A stretch of 64,000 nt of DNA from Hyphomicrobiaceae bacterium (lineage in GTDB: Bacteria; Pseudomonadota; Alphaproteobacteria; Rhizobiales; Hyphomicrobiaceae): positions 62,001 to 126,000 of the forward strand of contig JAKFWF010000062.1 in the NCBI GenBank assembly GCA_021730785.1. The letters run 5' to 3'. Position numbers and translations under genes: made by a program. This document shows, piece by piece, positions 55,102 to 64,000 of this stretch. The notes under the pieces are model-generated. The model did no database searches. It was given only the letters and a program-made list of their open reading frames with translations, and was not told the DNA's origin. Positions within the stretch are counted from its first letter, which is position 1. Each line of letters opens with the position of its first letter.

Positions 55102-55716
55102 TCAGATTGGACGAAATCTGCTCGGCAGCGAGAACGGGATCCCGCACATCGCCGTCTCGCCCTGGCCGATGTCCAGGACCGCGTCGACCATGCGCCCGTC
55201 CCGACCAAGCGCGTCGTCGGCCAGTTCCACCATCAGTGAGTTTGGCGTGGCCGTCGACGATGCAGCGCGCAGCGCTTGGGCGATGGCCGCTTCGGCGCCG
55301 GGCTCGTTCACAGCGCACAGCGTGATGAAGGCCGCAGCCGTCGAGCGGCTGATGCCGGCCCAGCAGTGCACGACGAGCGGGCCGCCGTGGTCCCAGTCGC
55401 GGGCGTAGCGCAGCAACTCGTCGATGTGGACTTCGTTGGGGTGGATGAGACCCGGCTGGGGGGCTGCGATGTCGTTGACCGCGATTTTGAGGTGACGACG
55501 GGGTTCGATCACCGGTGGCGTGTCCGGCATGGTCTGCGCGTTGATCACCGTGATGAGATGGGCCGCACCACTAGATGCGATCGTATCGTGCAGCGTGGCC
55601 AGCGGGCATACGTGCAACCGGGTCGCTGGCAAACGGGGGGATGAGGTCTTGGCGATCGGCATGGCAACGGGCTTTCGCTGACGGGCGGCGGGACCATCGC
55701 CCGGCGCGCGGGTCAT
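55102..55716 (-). CDS. Tyrosine-phosphatase family protein
   Basis: The 204-aa product has the Cx5R signature in VVHCWAGISRSTAAAF, a conserved Asp region in IAVNDIAAPQPG, and a helical C-terminus. This is the protein-tyrosine/dual-specificity phosphatase-like group often found in rhizobia. It starts by ATGA overlap with the HD gene (an in-frame ATG at 55662 exists). Last gene of the ygfZ-tag-HD-phosphatase operon. Substrate unknown. Confidence 0.82.
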   Translation of the reverse strand: MTRAPGDGPAARQRKPVAMPIAKTSSPRLPATRLHVCPLATLHDTIASSGAAHLITVINAQTMPDTPPVIEPRRHLKIAVNDIAAPQPGLIHPNEVHIDELLRYARDWDHGGPLVVHCWAGISRSTAAAFITLCAVNEPGAEAAIAQALRAASSTATPNSLMVELADDALGRDGRMVDAVLDIGQGETAMCGIPFSLPSRFRPI

Positions 55717-56345
55717 TGCAAGGTGCTGGCAACGCTCAGCGCGCCAAACCGGGCGTGGAAGGCCGACTGGGCGCTGGCGGCGCTGCGAGCAACGAGGGTG
55801 GAGAGCATGGCCTCGAGCGCCGGCGGCAAGGACGGTGGCCGCCCGAAGAACTGTTCCGCTTCCCTCCGTTCGAAGCCGGCCAGCCGGGTCGCCTCGTAAT
55901 AGGCAGCGATCGTATCGGCCACCTTGATCCGGCGTGTGACATCCGGGGGCAACTCGGCCGGCAAGCCGAAGCGGCGATGGACCGCCGCCAGCAACCGCAG
56001 TTCGAACGCCTTGTAGTCGAGGCCGAGTGCTGCCTTGAACGGGCTGATCAGATCGCCGATCACATACTCAGGCGCGTCGTGCAGGAGTGCGGCCAGCTGC
56101 CAACGCGGTTCGATTCCCGGATCGAGTGCCGTGACGATCGCCTCGACCAGCAGCGCATGGTCGGCGACACTGAAAGCGTGCTCCCCGTGCGTCTGCCCGT
56201 TCCAGCGGGCAACGCGGGCGAGACCATGGGCGATATCGGAGATTTCGATATCGGCAGGCTGCGGATCGAGCAGGTCGAGGCGGCGACCCGATAGCATGCG
56301 CTGCCAGGCGCGCGGCCGGCCTGCGGGCTTATCAGCGGCTGCCAT
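55713..56345 (-). CDS. HD-domain phosphohydrolase (YfbR-like)
   Basis: The 210-aa protein has the HD pattern: His in QTHGEHAFSVADHALLV, HD in LAALLHDAPEYVIGDL and a later Asp in KVADTIAAYYEATRL. YfbR-like enzymes are 5'-nucleotidases on deoxynucleoside monophosphates. It starts 14 nt inside the end of tag and overlaps the phosphatase gene by ATGA. Cytoplasmic; metal-dependent. Confidence 0.88.
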   Translation of the reverse strand: MAAADKPAGRPRAWQRMLSGRRLDLLDPQPADIEISDIAHGLARVARWNGQTHGEHAFSVADHALLVEAIVTALDPGIEPRWQLAALLHDAPEYVIGDLISPFKAALGLDYKAFELRLLAAVHRRFGLPAELPPDVTRRIKVADTIAAYYEATRLAGFERREAEQFFGRPPSLPPALEAMLSTLVARSAASAQSAFHARFGALSVASTLQ

Positions 56346-56955
56346 GGCGCGGCGCCTTGAACGTCGCCATCAAGGCGCCGCACGGCGCATGGCGGTGGCA
56401 CGTGACGAGGTGGTCGTTGACCATGCCGCTCGCCTGCATGAAGGCATACATCGTGGTCGGGCCGACGAAGCGGAAGCCCTCGGCCTTCAAGGCTTTCGAC
56501 ATCTGCTTCGACAGTTCGGTCTGGGCCGGCACGTCGCCGTGTTGGCGGTAGGAGTTGATCTGCGGGCGGCCGTCGAGGAAATCCCACAGGAAGGCCGCGA
56601 GCGTGCGCTTTTCGGTGAACTTCAGATAGGCGCGCGCGTTGTCGATCGTTGCCTCGATCTTGAGGCGGTTGCGGATGATGCCGGCATCCGCCATCAGCCG
56701 AGCCCTGTCGGCATCGCCGTAGCGGGCGATTTTTGCCGCGTCGAACTGGTCGAATGCCTGGCGGAAGGTGTCGCGCTTCTTCAGGATGGTGAGCCACGAC
56801 AGACCCGACTGGAACCCTTCCAGGATCAGCTTCTCGAACATCTCGCGGTCGGTTGATTTCGGCACGCCCCACTCGGTGTCGTGGTAGCGCGCGTAGATCG
56901 CCTCGTCGATGCCGGGCCAGGTGCAGCGCTGCGGCTGGGGTTCCAGCGTACTCAC
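56332..56955 (-). CDS. tag: DNA-3-methyladenine glycosylase I
   Basis: The 207-aa repair enzyme removes 3-methyladenine from DNA. It has the family marks: RCTWPG with zinc Cys, YHDTEWGVPKSTDREMFE, LEGFQSGLSWLTILKKRD, a GPTTMYAFMQASGMVNDH stretch and zinc His/Cys in TCHRHAPC. It starts by ATGA overlap with ygfZ and its end overlaps the HD gene by 14 nt. Confidence 0.96.
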   Translation of the reverse strand: MSTLEPQPQRCTWPGIDEAIYARYHDTEWGVPKSTDREMFEKLILEGFQSGLSWLTILKKRDTFRQAFDQFDAAKIARYGDADRARLMADAGIIRNRLKIEATIDNARAYLKFTEKRTLAAFLWDFLDGRPQINSYRQHGDVPAQTELSKQMSKALKAEGFRFVGPTTMYAFMQASGMVNDHLVTCHRHAPCGALMATFKAPRHGSR

Positions 56956-57836
56956 AGGTCGACCACCGGTTTGGCAGCCATACTGGCGCGGTAGCGATCA
57001 AGTGCGGATGGCTCGACCGTGATCGCGTGACCGCCGACCGTCAGCGCCTGACCCTTGTCGGCCGCCTCCACTGCACGATCGAGCCGCAGGACGGCAAGTG
57101 CGCTGCGCCCGGTGACGGAGCCGACCGTGCCGATCACGCCGTCGCCGTGCAGGATCGCAGCACCCGTGGCCAGCGCGTCGCCGCTGATGCCAACGATGCG
57201 CTTGCGCACGACCGTCTTGTTCTGCATGCGCGAGACTACCTCCTGGCCGACGTAGCAGCCCTTGGTAAAGGACACGCCATGGCACAGATCGAAGTTGGCT
57301 TCGTGCGGGAACGCGTCGCCGAGGATATAGTCGCGCTGTTCATCCGGCACGCCGCAGGCGATGCGGTGAGCGTGGTAGGCATCGGGCGATGCTGTGAGTT
57401 GGCCCAGTTCAGCGATGCGCGCGATCGGCAGGATGAGGCGCGTCCCAAGCTGGGCGTGGCGCGGATCGCCATAGGTGAGGATGCCGCGCGGCACGGTGCT
57501 CGGCGATTCCCCCCAGACAGCTGCGACCGTCATGGTTGAGCTCATGTCGGTCAACAGGGCATCTGCGCGCAGCTTGTAGAACGTGAGCCGCTTGGCGAGT
57601 TCGGCGGCTCGGTCGCGAGCCACGTCGAGCAGGAAGCCGTCTGCCTGTTTCACGACGAAAAACGCGAACAGAACCTTGCCCTGCGGCGACAACAGGCCGG
57701 CATGGATCGCCGGCTGGCGCTGCAGCAGGTCCATGTCGTTGGTGATCAGGCCGTCGAGCAGCCGCGCCACATCAGGGCCGGTCGCTGCGATGATGCCGCG
57801 GTCGTCCAACAGTGCGCTGCCTGCTGCCAGTGTCAC
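56952..57836 (-). CDS. ygfZ: Folate-binding protein YgfZ
   Basis: The 294-aa GcvT-like protein helps repair or assemble iron-sulfur clusters of certain enzymes with tetrahydrofolate. It has GLITNDMDLL, LLSPQGKVLFAFFV and the hallmark SFTKGCYVGQEVVSRMQNK with the conserved Cys. First gene of a tight operon with tag; located 134 bp downstream of coxM, across a repeat element. Confidence 0.94.
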   Translation of the reverse strand: MTLAAGSALLDDRGIIAATGPDVARLLDGLITNDMDLLQRQPAIHAGLLSPQGKVLFAFFVVKQADGFLLDVARDRAAELAKRLTFYKLRADALLTDMSSTMTVAAVWGESPSTVPRGILTYGDPRHAQLGTRLILPIARIAELGQLTASPDAYHAHRIACGVPDEQRDYILGDAFPHEANFDLCHGVSFTKGCYVGQEVVSRMQNKTVVRKRIVGISGDALATGAAILHGDGVIGTVGSVTGRSALAVLRLDRAVEAADKGQALTVGGHAITVEPSALDRYRASMAAKPVVDL

Positions 57837-57900
57837 GTCGCCGATCCTTGTTGTGGCCTGAATTGCCGGAGTTCCCCATGCTCAGCGTCGCGACACGCAT

Positions 57901-57954
57901 CGAGGGGCCGTCTGCCCCTCGAGCACCCCGACCAAGGACATAGTCCCTGGACCC
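57901..57954. repeat. Two-hairpin repeat element, copy B
   Basis: A 54-nt element: hairpin 1 is CGAGGGGC-CGTCT-GCCCCTCG (8 of 8 pairs), linker AGCACCCCGA, hairpin 2 is CCAAGGAC-ATA-GTCCCTGG (7 of 8). One stem pair of hairpin 2 is A-T here and C-G in copy A, a compensatory change. It lies 16 nt after the coxM stop. Confidence 0.6.
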
Positions 57955-57970
57955 GTACTTACAAGAAGCC

Positions 57971-58768
57971 TCAGACTGCCATGGCGACGGCGCGGGCGGC
58001 GATGACAGGCACCATGGCGGCGCGGTACTCGGCGCTGCCGTGGATGTCGCCCATGATGTTGGCAACCGAAATCTTGACGCCCTTCAACGCGTCCGCTGCG
58101 AACATCTTTGCCAGTGCGGCTTCGATCTCGGCCGAACGGAACACACCGCCCGCGCCGCACCCCGTGATCGCACAGCGGACACCGGCGCCCGTATCGGCAA
58201 CGAACGCCCCGACCAGGGCATAACGCGAAGCGCGCTGTTCAAACTTGGCGTAGGCAGCCTTCTTCGGTACCGGAAAGTGGAGCGCGGTGATGATCTCGCC
58301 GGCATCGAGCACAGTCGAGAACATGCCAGCGAAGAACTGATCGGCCACGATCTGGCGCTTGTTGGTGACAACCGTCGCCCCCAGCGCCAGCACGGCAGCC
58401 GGGTAATCCGCTGCCGGATCGTTATTCGCGACCGAGCCGCCGATGGTGCCCACGTTGCGCACTTGCGGATCGCCGATGCCACCGGCGAGCGCAGCGAGGG
58501 CTGGGATGGCGGCCTTCACATCGGCACTGCGGGCGACCATGTCGTGCGTTGCCATGGCGCCGATAACGAGCGTGGCGCCGTCGCGCTTGATCATCTTCAG
58601 GTCGGCGATGCCGCCAAGGTCGATGACGGCTGCCGGCTGCGCCAGCCGCTGCTTCAAGGTCGGGATCAGCGTCTGGCCACCGGCCAGCAGGCGGGCTTCG
58701 GGATTGGCCAGCAGGGCCTTGGCGACATCGGCCACGGAGCCTGGCCGGTGATAGTCGAAGCTGTACAT
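57971..58768 (-). CDS. CoxM-type FAD-binding subunit of a molybdenum hydroxylase
   Basis: The 265-aa subunit has the FAD-binding motifs AGGQTLIPTLKQRL and TIGGSVANNDPAADYPA. It moves electrons from the 2Fe-2S subunit to the acceptor in the CO-dehydrogenase/xanthine-dehydrogenase family. Last gene of the coxG-coxS-coxL-coxM order on the minus strand, 21 bp after coxL. Confidence 0.92.
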   Translation of the reverse strand: MYSFDYHRPGSVADVAKALLANPEARLLAGGQTLIPTLKQRLAQPAAVIDLGGIADLKMIKRDGATLVIGAMATHDMVARSADVKAAIPALAALAGGIGDPQVRNVGTIGGSVANNDPAADYPAAVLALGATVVTNKRQIVADQFFAGMFSTVLDAGEIITALHFPVPKKAAYAKFEQRASRYALVGAFVADTGAGVRCAITGCGAGGVFRSAEIEAALAKMFAADALKGVKISVANIMGDIHGSAEYRAAMVPVIAARAVAMAV

Positions 58769-58789
58769 GGGCGTGTCCTTCCGGTTCGC

Positions 58790-61156
58790 TTATTCAGCGG
58801 CTTTGGGCATGGCGACCTGCAGGGCGCGCCAGATCTTCTCGGGCGTCGCCGGCATGTCCATGTGCATCACGCCGTAGTCGCGCAGGGCATCGCAAATCGC
58901 GTTGATGACGGCCGGCGGTGAGCCGATGGCGCCGGCTTCGCCGCAGCCCTTCACGCCGAGTGGGTTGTGCGTGCAGGGTGTGTTCGTCGTCGTGATGTCG
59001 AAGCTCGGCAGGTCGTCGGCACGTGGCATGCAGTAGTCCATGTAGGAGCCGGACTTGAGCTGGCCGTTGTCATCGTAGACGGCGTTTTCGAGCAGTGCCT
59101 GGCCGATGCCCTGGGCGAGCCCGCCGTGCACCTGGCCTTCAACGATCATCGGGTTGACGATGTTGCCGAAGTCGTCGGCCGCCGTGAACTTGATGATCTG
59201 GGTTTCCCCGGTCGCCGGATCGATCTCGATCTCGCAGATGTAGGTGCCGGACGGAAACGTGAAGTTCTTCGGGTCGTAGAATGCGGTCTCCTCGAGCCCC
59301 GGCTCGATCTTGTCGATCGGGTACTTGTGCGGCACGTAGGCGGTCAGCGCAATCTCGCCGAACGTCTTCTTCCTATCGGTGCCCTTGACCTGATAGGCGC
59401 CGTTCTCGAATACGATGTCGGCTTCGGACGCCTCCAAGAGGTGGGCGGCGATCCGGCGGCCCTTGTCGATCACCTTGTTCAGCGCCTCGACGATCGCCGT
59501 GCCGCCAACAGCGAGGGAGCGCGAGCCGTAGGTGCCCATGCCGAATGGCACCTTCGCCGTGTCGCCGTGCACGATATCGACCATCTCGATGCCGATGCCG
59601 AGCTTGTCGGCGACCACCTGGGCAAAGGTGGTGTCATGGCCCTGCCCGTGGCTGTGCGATCCCGTCATCACGGCGACCGAGCCGGTCGGATTGACCCGCA
59701 CGGTTGCTGCTTCATAGAGGCCGGCACGGGCGCCGAGCGCACCGACGAGGCTCGACGGCGCGATGCCGCAGGCTTCGATATAGGCCGACACGCCGATGCC
59801 GCGGAGTTTGCCCCGGGCCTTGGCGGCAGCCCGGCGCGCTTCGAAGCCCTTGTAGTCGGCAAGCGCCAGAGCCTTGTCCAGATGCGCATCGTAGTCGCCG
59901 GTGTCGTACACGACGGCGACCGGCGTCTGGTAGGGGAACTTGCGGATGAAGTTCCGGCGGCGCAACTCGGCCTGATCCATGCCCATCTCGGCCGCCGCCT
60001 TCGACATCAGGCGTTCGAGCACATAGGTCGCCTCGGGACGGCCGGCACCGCGATAGGCATCAACCGGCACGGTGTTGGTAAACATCGCCTTCACGTTCAC
60101 ATGGATCGCTGGCGTCATGTACTGGCCGGCCATCAAGGTGCCGTGCAGCCACGTCGGCACGCTGGGTGCGAACGTCGACAGGTAGGCGCCGAGGTTGGCG
60201 AGCGTGTCGACCTTGAGGCCGAGCGCCATACCGTCCTTGTCGAACGCCATTTCGGCGTGCGTGACGTGATCGCGGCCGTGCGCATCCGACAGGAAACTTT
60301 CCGAGCGCTCAGCCACCCACTTGATGGGCCGGCCGATCTTCTTTGCGCCCCAGGTGACGAGGGCCTCTTCCGCGTAATGGAAGATCTTCGAGCCGAAGCC
60401 GCCGCCGACGTCGGGCGACAGCACGCGCAGCTTGTGCTCGGGGATGCCGAGGACGAAGGCGCCCATCAGCAGGCGGATCACGTGCGGGTTCTGGCTGGTG
60501 GTGACGAGGGTGTGCTCCTCGGTCGCCAGGTCATAGGCGCCGATCGCGGCCCTGGGCTCCATCGCGTTCGGGACCAGGCGGTTGTTGATGAGATCGATTT
60601 TGCAGATGTGCGCGGCCTTGGCGAAGGCGGCGTCGGCGGCAGCCTTGTCGCCCAACTCCCAGTCGAAGCACAGGTTGTTGGGCGCTTCGTCATGTACGGC
60701 CGCGCCCCCCAACATCGCCTTCTTCATGTCGACGACGGCTGCCAGCTCCTGGTAGTCGATCGAGACTTTCTCCGCGGCATCGCGGGCTTGTGCATAGGTC
60801 TCGGCGATCACCGCGCACGCGGGATCGCCCACGTGGCGGACCTTGCCGGCGGCCAGGATCGGGTGTTTCGGCTCGATCATCGGCTTGTTGTGGCGGTCGG
60901 TGACCAACCACCCGCACGGCACGCCGCCCACCGCTTCGAGGTCGGTCGCGGTGAAGATCGCCACCACGCCCGGCGATTTCGACGCGGCAGTGAGGTCGAT
61001 CTTGCCGAGCTTGGCATGGGCAACCGGCGAGCGCACGAACACGCAATAGGTCATGTTCGGCATCGTCATGTCGTCGGTGTAGCGGCCAAGGCCCTTCAGG
61101 AAGCGGAAGTCCTCGCGGCGCTTGATGCTGGCGCCAATACCGGTTCCGGTCGTCAT
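58790..61156 (-). CDS. CoxL-like molybdenum hydroxylase large subunit, form II
   Basis: The 788-aa subunit binds the molybdopterin cofactor. The active-site loop reads AYRGAGR (residues 367-373), the mark of form II enzymes; true form I CO dehydrogenases have AYxCSFR, so the copper-binding Cys is missing. Other motifs: GGGFGSK (251-257) and [15 protein letters not shown] catalytic Glu lies in GCGEAGAIG (Glu740). The likely substrate is an aldehyde, heterocycle or other small organic, not CO. CGGAGACC precedes ATG 61156. Confidence 0.93.
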   Translation of the reverse strand: MTTGTGIGASIKRREDFRFLKGLGRYTDDMTMPNMTYCVFVRSPVAHAKLGKIDLTAASKSPGVVAIFTATDLEAVGGVPCGWLVTDRHNKPMIEPKHPILAAGKVRHVGDPACAVIAETYAQARDAAEKVSIDYQELAAVVDMKKAMLGGAAVHDEAPNNLCFDWELGDKAAADAAFAKAAHICKIDLINNRLVPNAMEPRAAIGAYDLATEEHTLVTTSQNPHVIRLLMGAFVLGIPEHKLRVLSPDVGGGFGSKIFHYAEEALVTWGAKKIGRPIKWVAERSESFLSDAHGRDHVTHAEMAFDKDGMALGLKVDTLANLGAYLSTFAPSVPTWLHGTLMAGQYMTPAIHVNVKAMFTNTVPVDAYRGAGRPEATYVLERLMSKAAAEMGMDQAELRRRNFIRKFPYQTPVAVVYDTGDYDAHLDKALALADYKGFEARRAAAKARGKLRGIGVSAYIEACGIAPSSLVGALGARAGLYEAATVRVNPTGSVAVMTGSHSHGQGHDTTFAQVVADKLGIGIEMVDIVHGDTAKVPFGMGTYGSRSLAVGGTAIVEALNKVIDKGRRIAAHLLEASEADIVFENGAYQVKGTDRKKTFGEIALTAYVPHKYPIDKIEPGLEETAFYDPKNFTFPSGTYICEIEIDPATGETQIIKFTAADDFGNIVNPMIVEGQVHGGLAQGIGQALLENAVYDDNGQLKSGSYMDYCMPRADDLPSFDITTTNTPCTHNPLGVKGCGEAGAIGSPPAVINAICDALRDYGVMHMDMPATPEKIWRALQVAMPKAAE

Positions 61157-61215
61157 GGGTGGTCTCCGAATGGGACTGCGGGAGCGAGTGGGATCAAAAG
61201 CGCGGCATGGCACGA

Positions 61216-61698
<483 letters not shown>

Positions 61699-61808
61699 GG
61701 GGGTCCTCCTTTGGTTTTTTCGTCGGCAACAGAATTCCGACTTCCAGTCAGTGCAGCGCGCAGGGAACTGAAGGGGCTCGTGAGCAATCCGGCAGCGTCG
61801 CCGACAGT

Positions 61809-62372
61809 CTAGCGTGCCAACAGATAGACCACGATGGCAAGTAGCAAAGCGCCGGCACCCCACCAGACGGCGGCGGGAATGCCAGCCGAGGGTGTGGCAG
61901 CCGGCTGTGCCATCGGCGATTGCCCCTCCGCTTCGGCGGGAAACTCGGCGGCAAAGGCCGTGAAGAATTTCTCCGCCATCTGCCCGGCCGTGGCATCGAT
62001 CAGGCGCTGGCCCAACTGGGCGATCTTGCCGCCGACGTTGGCATCGACATCATAGCTGAGCAGCGTGCCGTCGTCCTTGGCCTCGAGCTTCACCGTGGCG
62101 CCGCCCGACGCCATGCCGGCAGGCCCGGCCGAACCCTTGCCGTTGATCCGGTAGCTGCGCGGCGGATCGAGGTCGGACAGCGTCACGTCGCCCGTGAAGC
62201 GCACCGCCATGGGCCCGATCTTCAGCGCAGCCGTCGCTTTGAGATCGTTATCGCCGACCTTGTCCAGCGTCTCACAGCCGGGAATGCAGCGGCGCAGGGT
62301 GTCGACGTCGTTCAGCTTGACCCACACGTCGGCGGGTCTGGCGGACAATTGGCGCGTGCCTGAAAGTTTCAT
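61809..62372 (-). CDS. CoxG-like SRPBCC protein with C-terminal anchor
   Basis: The 187-aa protein has the CoxG start ([20 protein letters not shown]), the ligand-cavity fold through [18 protein letters not shown], and a C-terminal membrane helix ([17 protein letters not shown]). CoxG tethers molybdenum hydroxylases to the inner membrane in Oligotropha and also binds quinones, so it fits the downstream CoxSLM subunits. First gene of the operon. Confidence 0.9.
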   Translation of the reverse strand: MKLSGTRQLSARPADVWVKLNDVDTLRRCIPGCETLDKVGDNDLKATAALKIGPMAVRFTGDVTLSDLDPPRSYRINGKGSAGPAGMASGGATVKLEAKDDGTLLSYDVDANVGGKIAQLGQRLIDATAGQMAEKFFTAFAAEFPAEAEGQSPMAQPAATPSAGIPAAVWWGAGALLLAIVVYLLAR

Positions 62373-62460
62373 GATGTGGTTCCAACGGGGACAGTCACCG
62401 ACAGGGATGATCGTGCCTTAGTTTTCGAGACTTTGCCATGTCTGTGACTGCCGCCGGGGC

Positions 62461-63792
62461 TTAACCCGCCAGCATGGGGTCCTGCTCTGATCCCGAGCCC
62501 GCTGGGGGGGAAGACGGCTGCGATTTCGCGGGCTTCACGCGGATCGCGGTGATCTTGTTGCGGCTCTTACGCAGGATCTCGAAGCGGTAGCCATGGAAAG
62601 TGAACGTTTGGCCGGGCTCGGGGATGGTCTGTGCCTCGTGGATGACAAGGCCGGCAACGGTGGTTGCCTCGTCGTCGGGCAGCTCCCAGGCCATCTGCCG
62701 GTTGAGATCGCGGATCGCAACCGTGCCATCGACATTGACCGCGCCGTCGGCCTGCGGGCGGATCGCGCTGTCGCCCGTGTCGTGCTCGTCGGCGATCTGC
62801 CCGACGATCTCCTCGAGGATATCTTCGAGCGTGATCAGGCCCTGCACTTCGCCATACTCGTCGACGACGAGCGCCATCTGCGCCTTGCGCTTGAGGAACT
62901 GGTTCAGCTGGTTCTTGACGCCCGTGCTGTCGGGCACGAACCAGGGGCTCAATGCAAAGCTCATGATGTTGAGCTTGGTGATGTCCCAGTTGGCCTTGGC
63001 GGTGGCCGCCAGCAGGTCCTTGGTATGCAGGATGCCGACGATGTTCTCCGGTTCATCCTTCCAGATCGGCACACGCGAGTACTGGCTTTTCAGCACATCG
63101 TCGATGATCTTGGCGGGGGCATCGTCGGCGTTGACGGTCTCCATCTTGGTGCGGTGCACCATGATGTCGAGCACCTGCAGGTCGCGCAGATCGAGGACGC
63201 CGCCCAGCATGTTCGCGTCGCCGCGGCCGACCGTGCCCTCCTTCTCGGACAACTCGATGGTGCCGCGCAGTTCTTCGCGGGCTGCGATTATGTTGGCCGC
63301 GTCGTCCGCCTTGCTGGGGGTGAGTTTCAGCAGCTGGCGGACGACGAACTGGATCGCCATGGTGGCCGGCGCCAGCAGCAGGATCGTCACCCGCATGAAG
63401 GGGGCGACGCCGAGCGCGGTGCGGTCGGGGCTCGCCATGGCGAATGTCTTGGGTAGCACGGCGGAAAAGATCACGATCAGAATCGTGACGATGGCGGTCG
63501 CATAGGCGACGCCGGCCGGTCCATAGAGATAGAGCCCGAGGCTCGTCGCCAGCGAGGCCGCCAGAACGTCCACCAGCGTGTTGCCAAGGAGGACGGCGCC
63601 GATCATCTTTTCAGGCGCGGCCAGCAGCCGGTTGACGAGAGCTGCCTGCTTGTTGTCTTCGCTTTCGAGCGCGTGCATGCGCGCGCGCGAGGCAGCCGTG
63701 AGCGCCGTTTCGCTCAGGTTGAAGAACCCCGATAGCAGCAGCAACACGAAGATCGCCGCCACCAGTAGCACAATTTCAAGTTCTAGCGTCAT
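62461..63792 (-). CDS. CNNM/CorC-family membrane protein (HlyC/CorC type)
   Basis: The 443-aa protein has a DUF21 membrane domain (residues 1 to about 190, with SGFFNLSETALTAASRAR), two CBS domains (VLDIMVHRTKMETV, MALVVDEYGEVQGLITLED) and a CorC_HlyC C-terminal domain (FTFHGYRFEIL). Members act in magnesium or cobalt efflux, not haemolysis. ATG 63792 (MTLELEIVLLV) is used rather than TTG 63813. Convergent or codirectional partners such as aroB are not in the window. Confidence 0.9.
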   Translation of the reverse strand: MTLELEIVLLVAAIFVLLLLSGFFNLSETALTAASRARMHALESEDNKQAALVNRLLAAPEKMIGAVLLGNTLVDVLAASLATSLGLYLYGPAGVAYATAIVTILIVIFSAVLPKTFAMASPDRTALGVAPFMRVTILLLAPATMAIQFVVRQLLKLTPSKADDAANIIAAREELRGTIELSEKEGTVGRGDANMLGGVLDLRDLQVLDIMVHRTKMETVNADDAPAKIIDDVLKSQYSRVPIWKDEPENIVGILHTKDLLAATAKANWDITKLNIMSFALSPWFVPDSTGVKNQLNQFLKRKAQMALVVDEYGEVQGLITLEDILEEIVGQIADEHDTGDSAIRPQADGAVNVDGTVAIRDLNRQMAWELPDDEATTVAGLVIHEAQTIPEPGQTFTFHGYRFEILRKSRNKITAIRVKPAKSQPSSPPAGSGSEQDPMLAG

Positions 63793-63988
63793 GGCGTATC
63801 CGTCGTACTTCAAGCCGCGGGCCGGCCCCGCACTGGCGGTGGCAAGGGCTGGTGAGGGGGGACTAATAGCATGATTGCTTTAGCGGCGGGTATCGCGCGG
63901 CGGCAAAGCTGGTGCATATGGGACCCAGACGGGCCAGTGATCCGCACCGCGTGCGACTGTCACTGCCGCCGGTACTGTTGGAGAGGCC

Positions 63989-64000
63989 ATGAGCACGACT
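63989..64000 (+). CDS. Start of a possible gene cut by the right edge
   Basis: ATGAGCACGACT follows GGAGAGGCC at good spacing, suggesting a gene that opens MSTT and runs out of the window. Four codons cannot show its identity. It is divergent from the CNNM gene. Confidence 0.35.

Overview
The window is high-GC, gene-dense DNA from an alphaproteobacterium, probably a Hyphomicrobiales-type or related free-living heterotroph. The class assignment rests on a CcrM-type adenine methyltransferase gene preceded by a perfect CtrA box, the run ccmI-ccmE-ccmF-ccmH followed by degP, ethylmalonyl-CoA pathway genes, and CoxL-type molybdenum hydroxylases. Nothing in the sequence fixes the genus. There are about 58 credible protein genes and two tRNAs, with no rRNA, CRISPR array or intact insertion sequence.

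Layout. 0-10 kb: methylsuccinyl-CoA dehydrogenase (cut by the left edge), crotonyl-CoA carboxylase/reductase and ethylmalonyl-CoA mutase, i.e. the diagnostic enzymes of the ethylmalonyl-CoA route of acetate/C2 assimilation, plus a class III CoA-transferase. An HhH protein, a BrkB-type membrane protein and small genes lie among them. 10-15.2 kb: an MFS transporter, 3-hydroxybutyrate dehydrogenase overlapping a patatin gene, a divergent LysR regulator and a thioredoxin-fold protein; PHB turnover would feed the same acetyl-CoA pool. 15.2-20.5 kb: a gene-poor stretch, tRNA-Val, an M48 peptidase with a DUF898 membrane protein, two GlsB-like membrane proteins, lipA and tRNA-Thr. 20.6-27.4 kb: a dimethylglycine/sarcosine dehydrogenase-type flavoprotein, exported proteins, and a visibly less GC-rich segment holding a membrane protein with a possible phage-primase-like tail. 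27.5-34 kb: a TRAP transporter with a PrpF/4-oxalomesaconate tautomerase, and an amidase with its small AtzG-like partner, which looks like a carboxylate/amide catabolic block. 34-41 kb: an exported protein behind a perfect CtrA box, ccdA-thiD, guaB, an S1C-type protease and bolA. 41-51.7 kb: ccrM, a protein joining a zinc-nuclease/phospholipase-like N-terminus to a DUF4332 HhH domain, a glycine-zipper lipoprotein, the cytochrome c maturation operon, a trypsin-like protease overlapping ccmH, and degP. 52-64 kb: a small membrane protein, a GT39-type glycosyltransferase, a NadQ-like regulator, an overlapping ygfZ-tag-HD-phosphatase operon, a form II CoxGSLM dehydrogenase operon and a CNNM/CorC transporter.

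The most informative non-coding signals are two exact TTAA-N7-TTAA CtrA boxes (ccrM and an unknown exported protein), a 54-nt two-hairpin element present twice with covarying stem pairs, an attenuator-like terminator inside the TRAP operon, and a hairpin-rich spacer between dctM and the tautomerase gene. No clearly new multi-gene system is visible. The best leads are the 25.3-27.4 kb segment, the two-hairpin repeat family and the CtrA-linked orphan gene.
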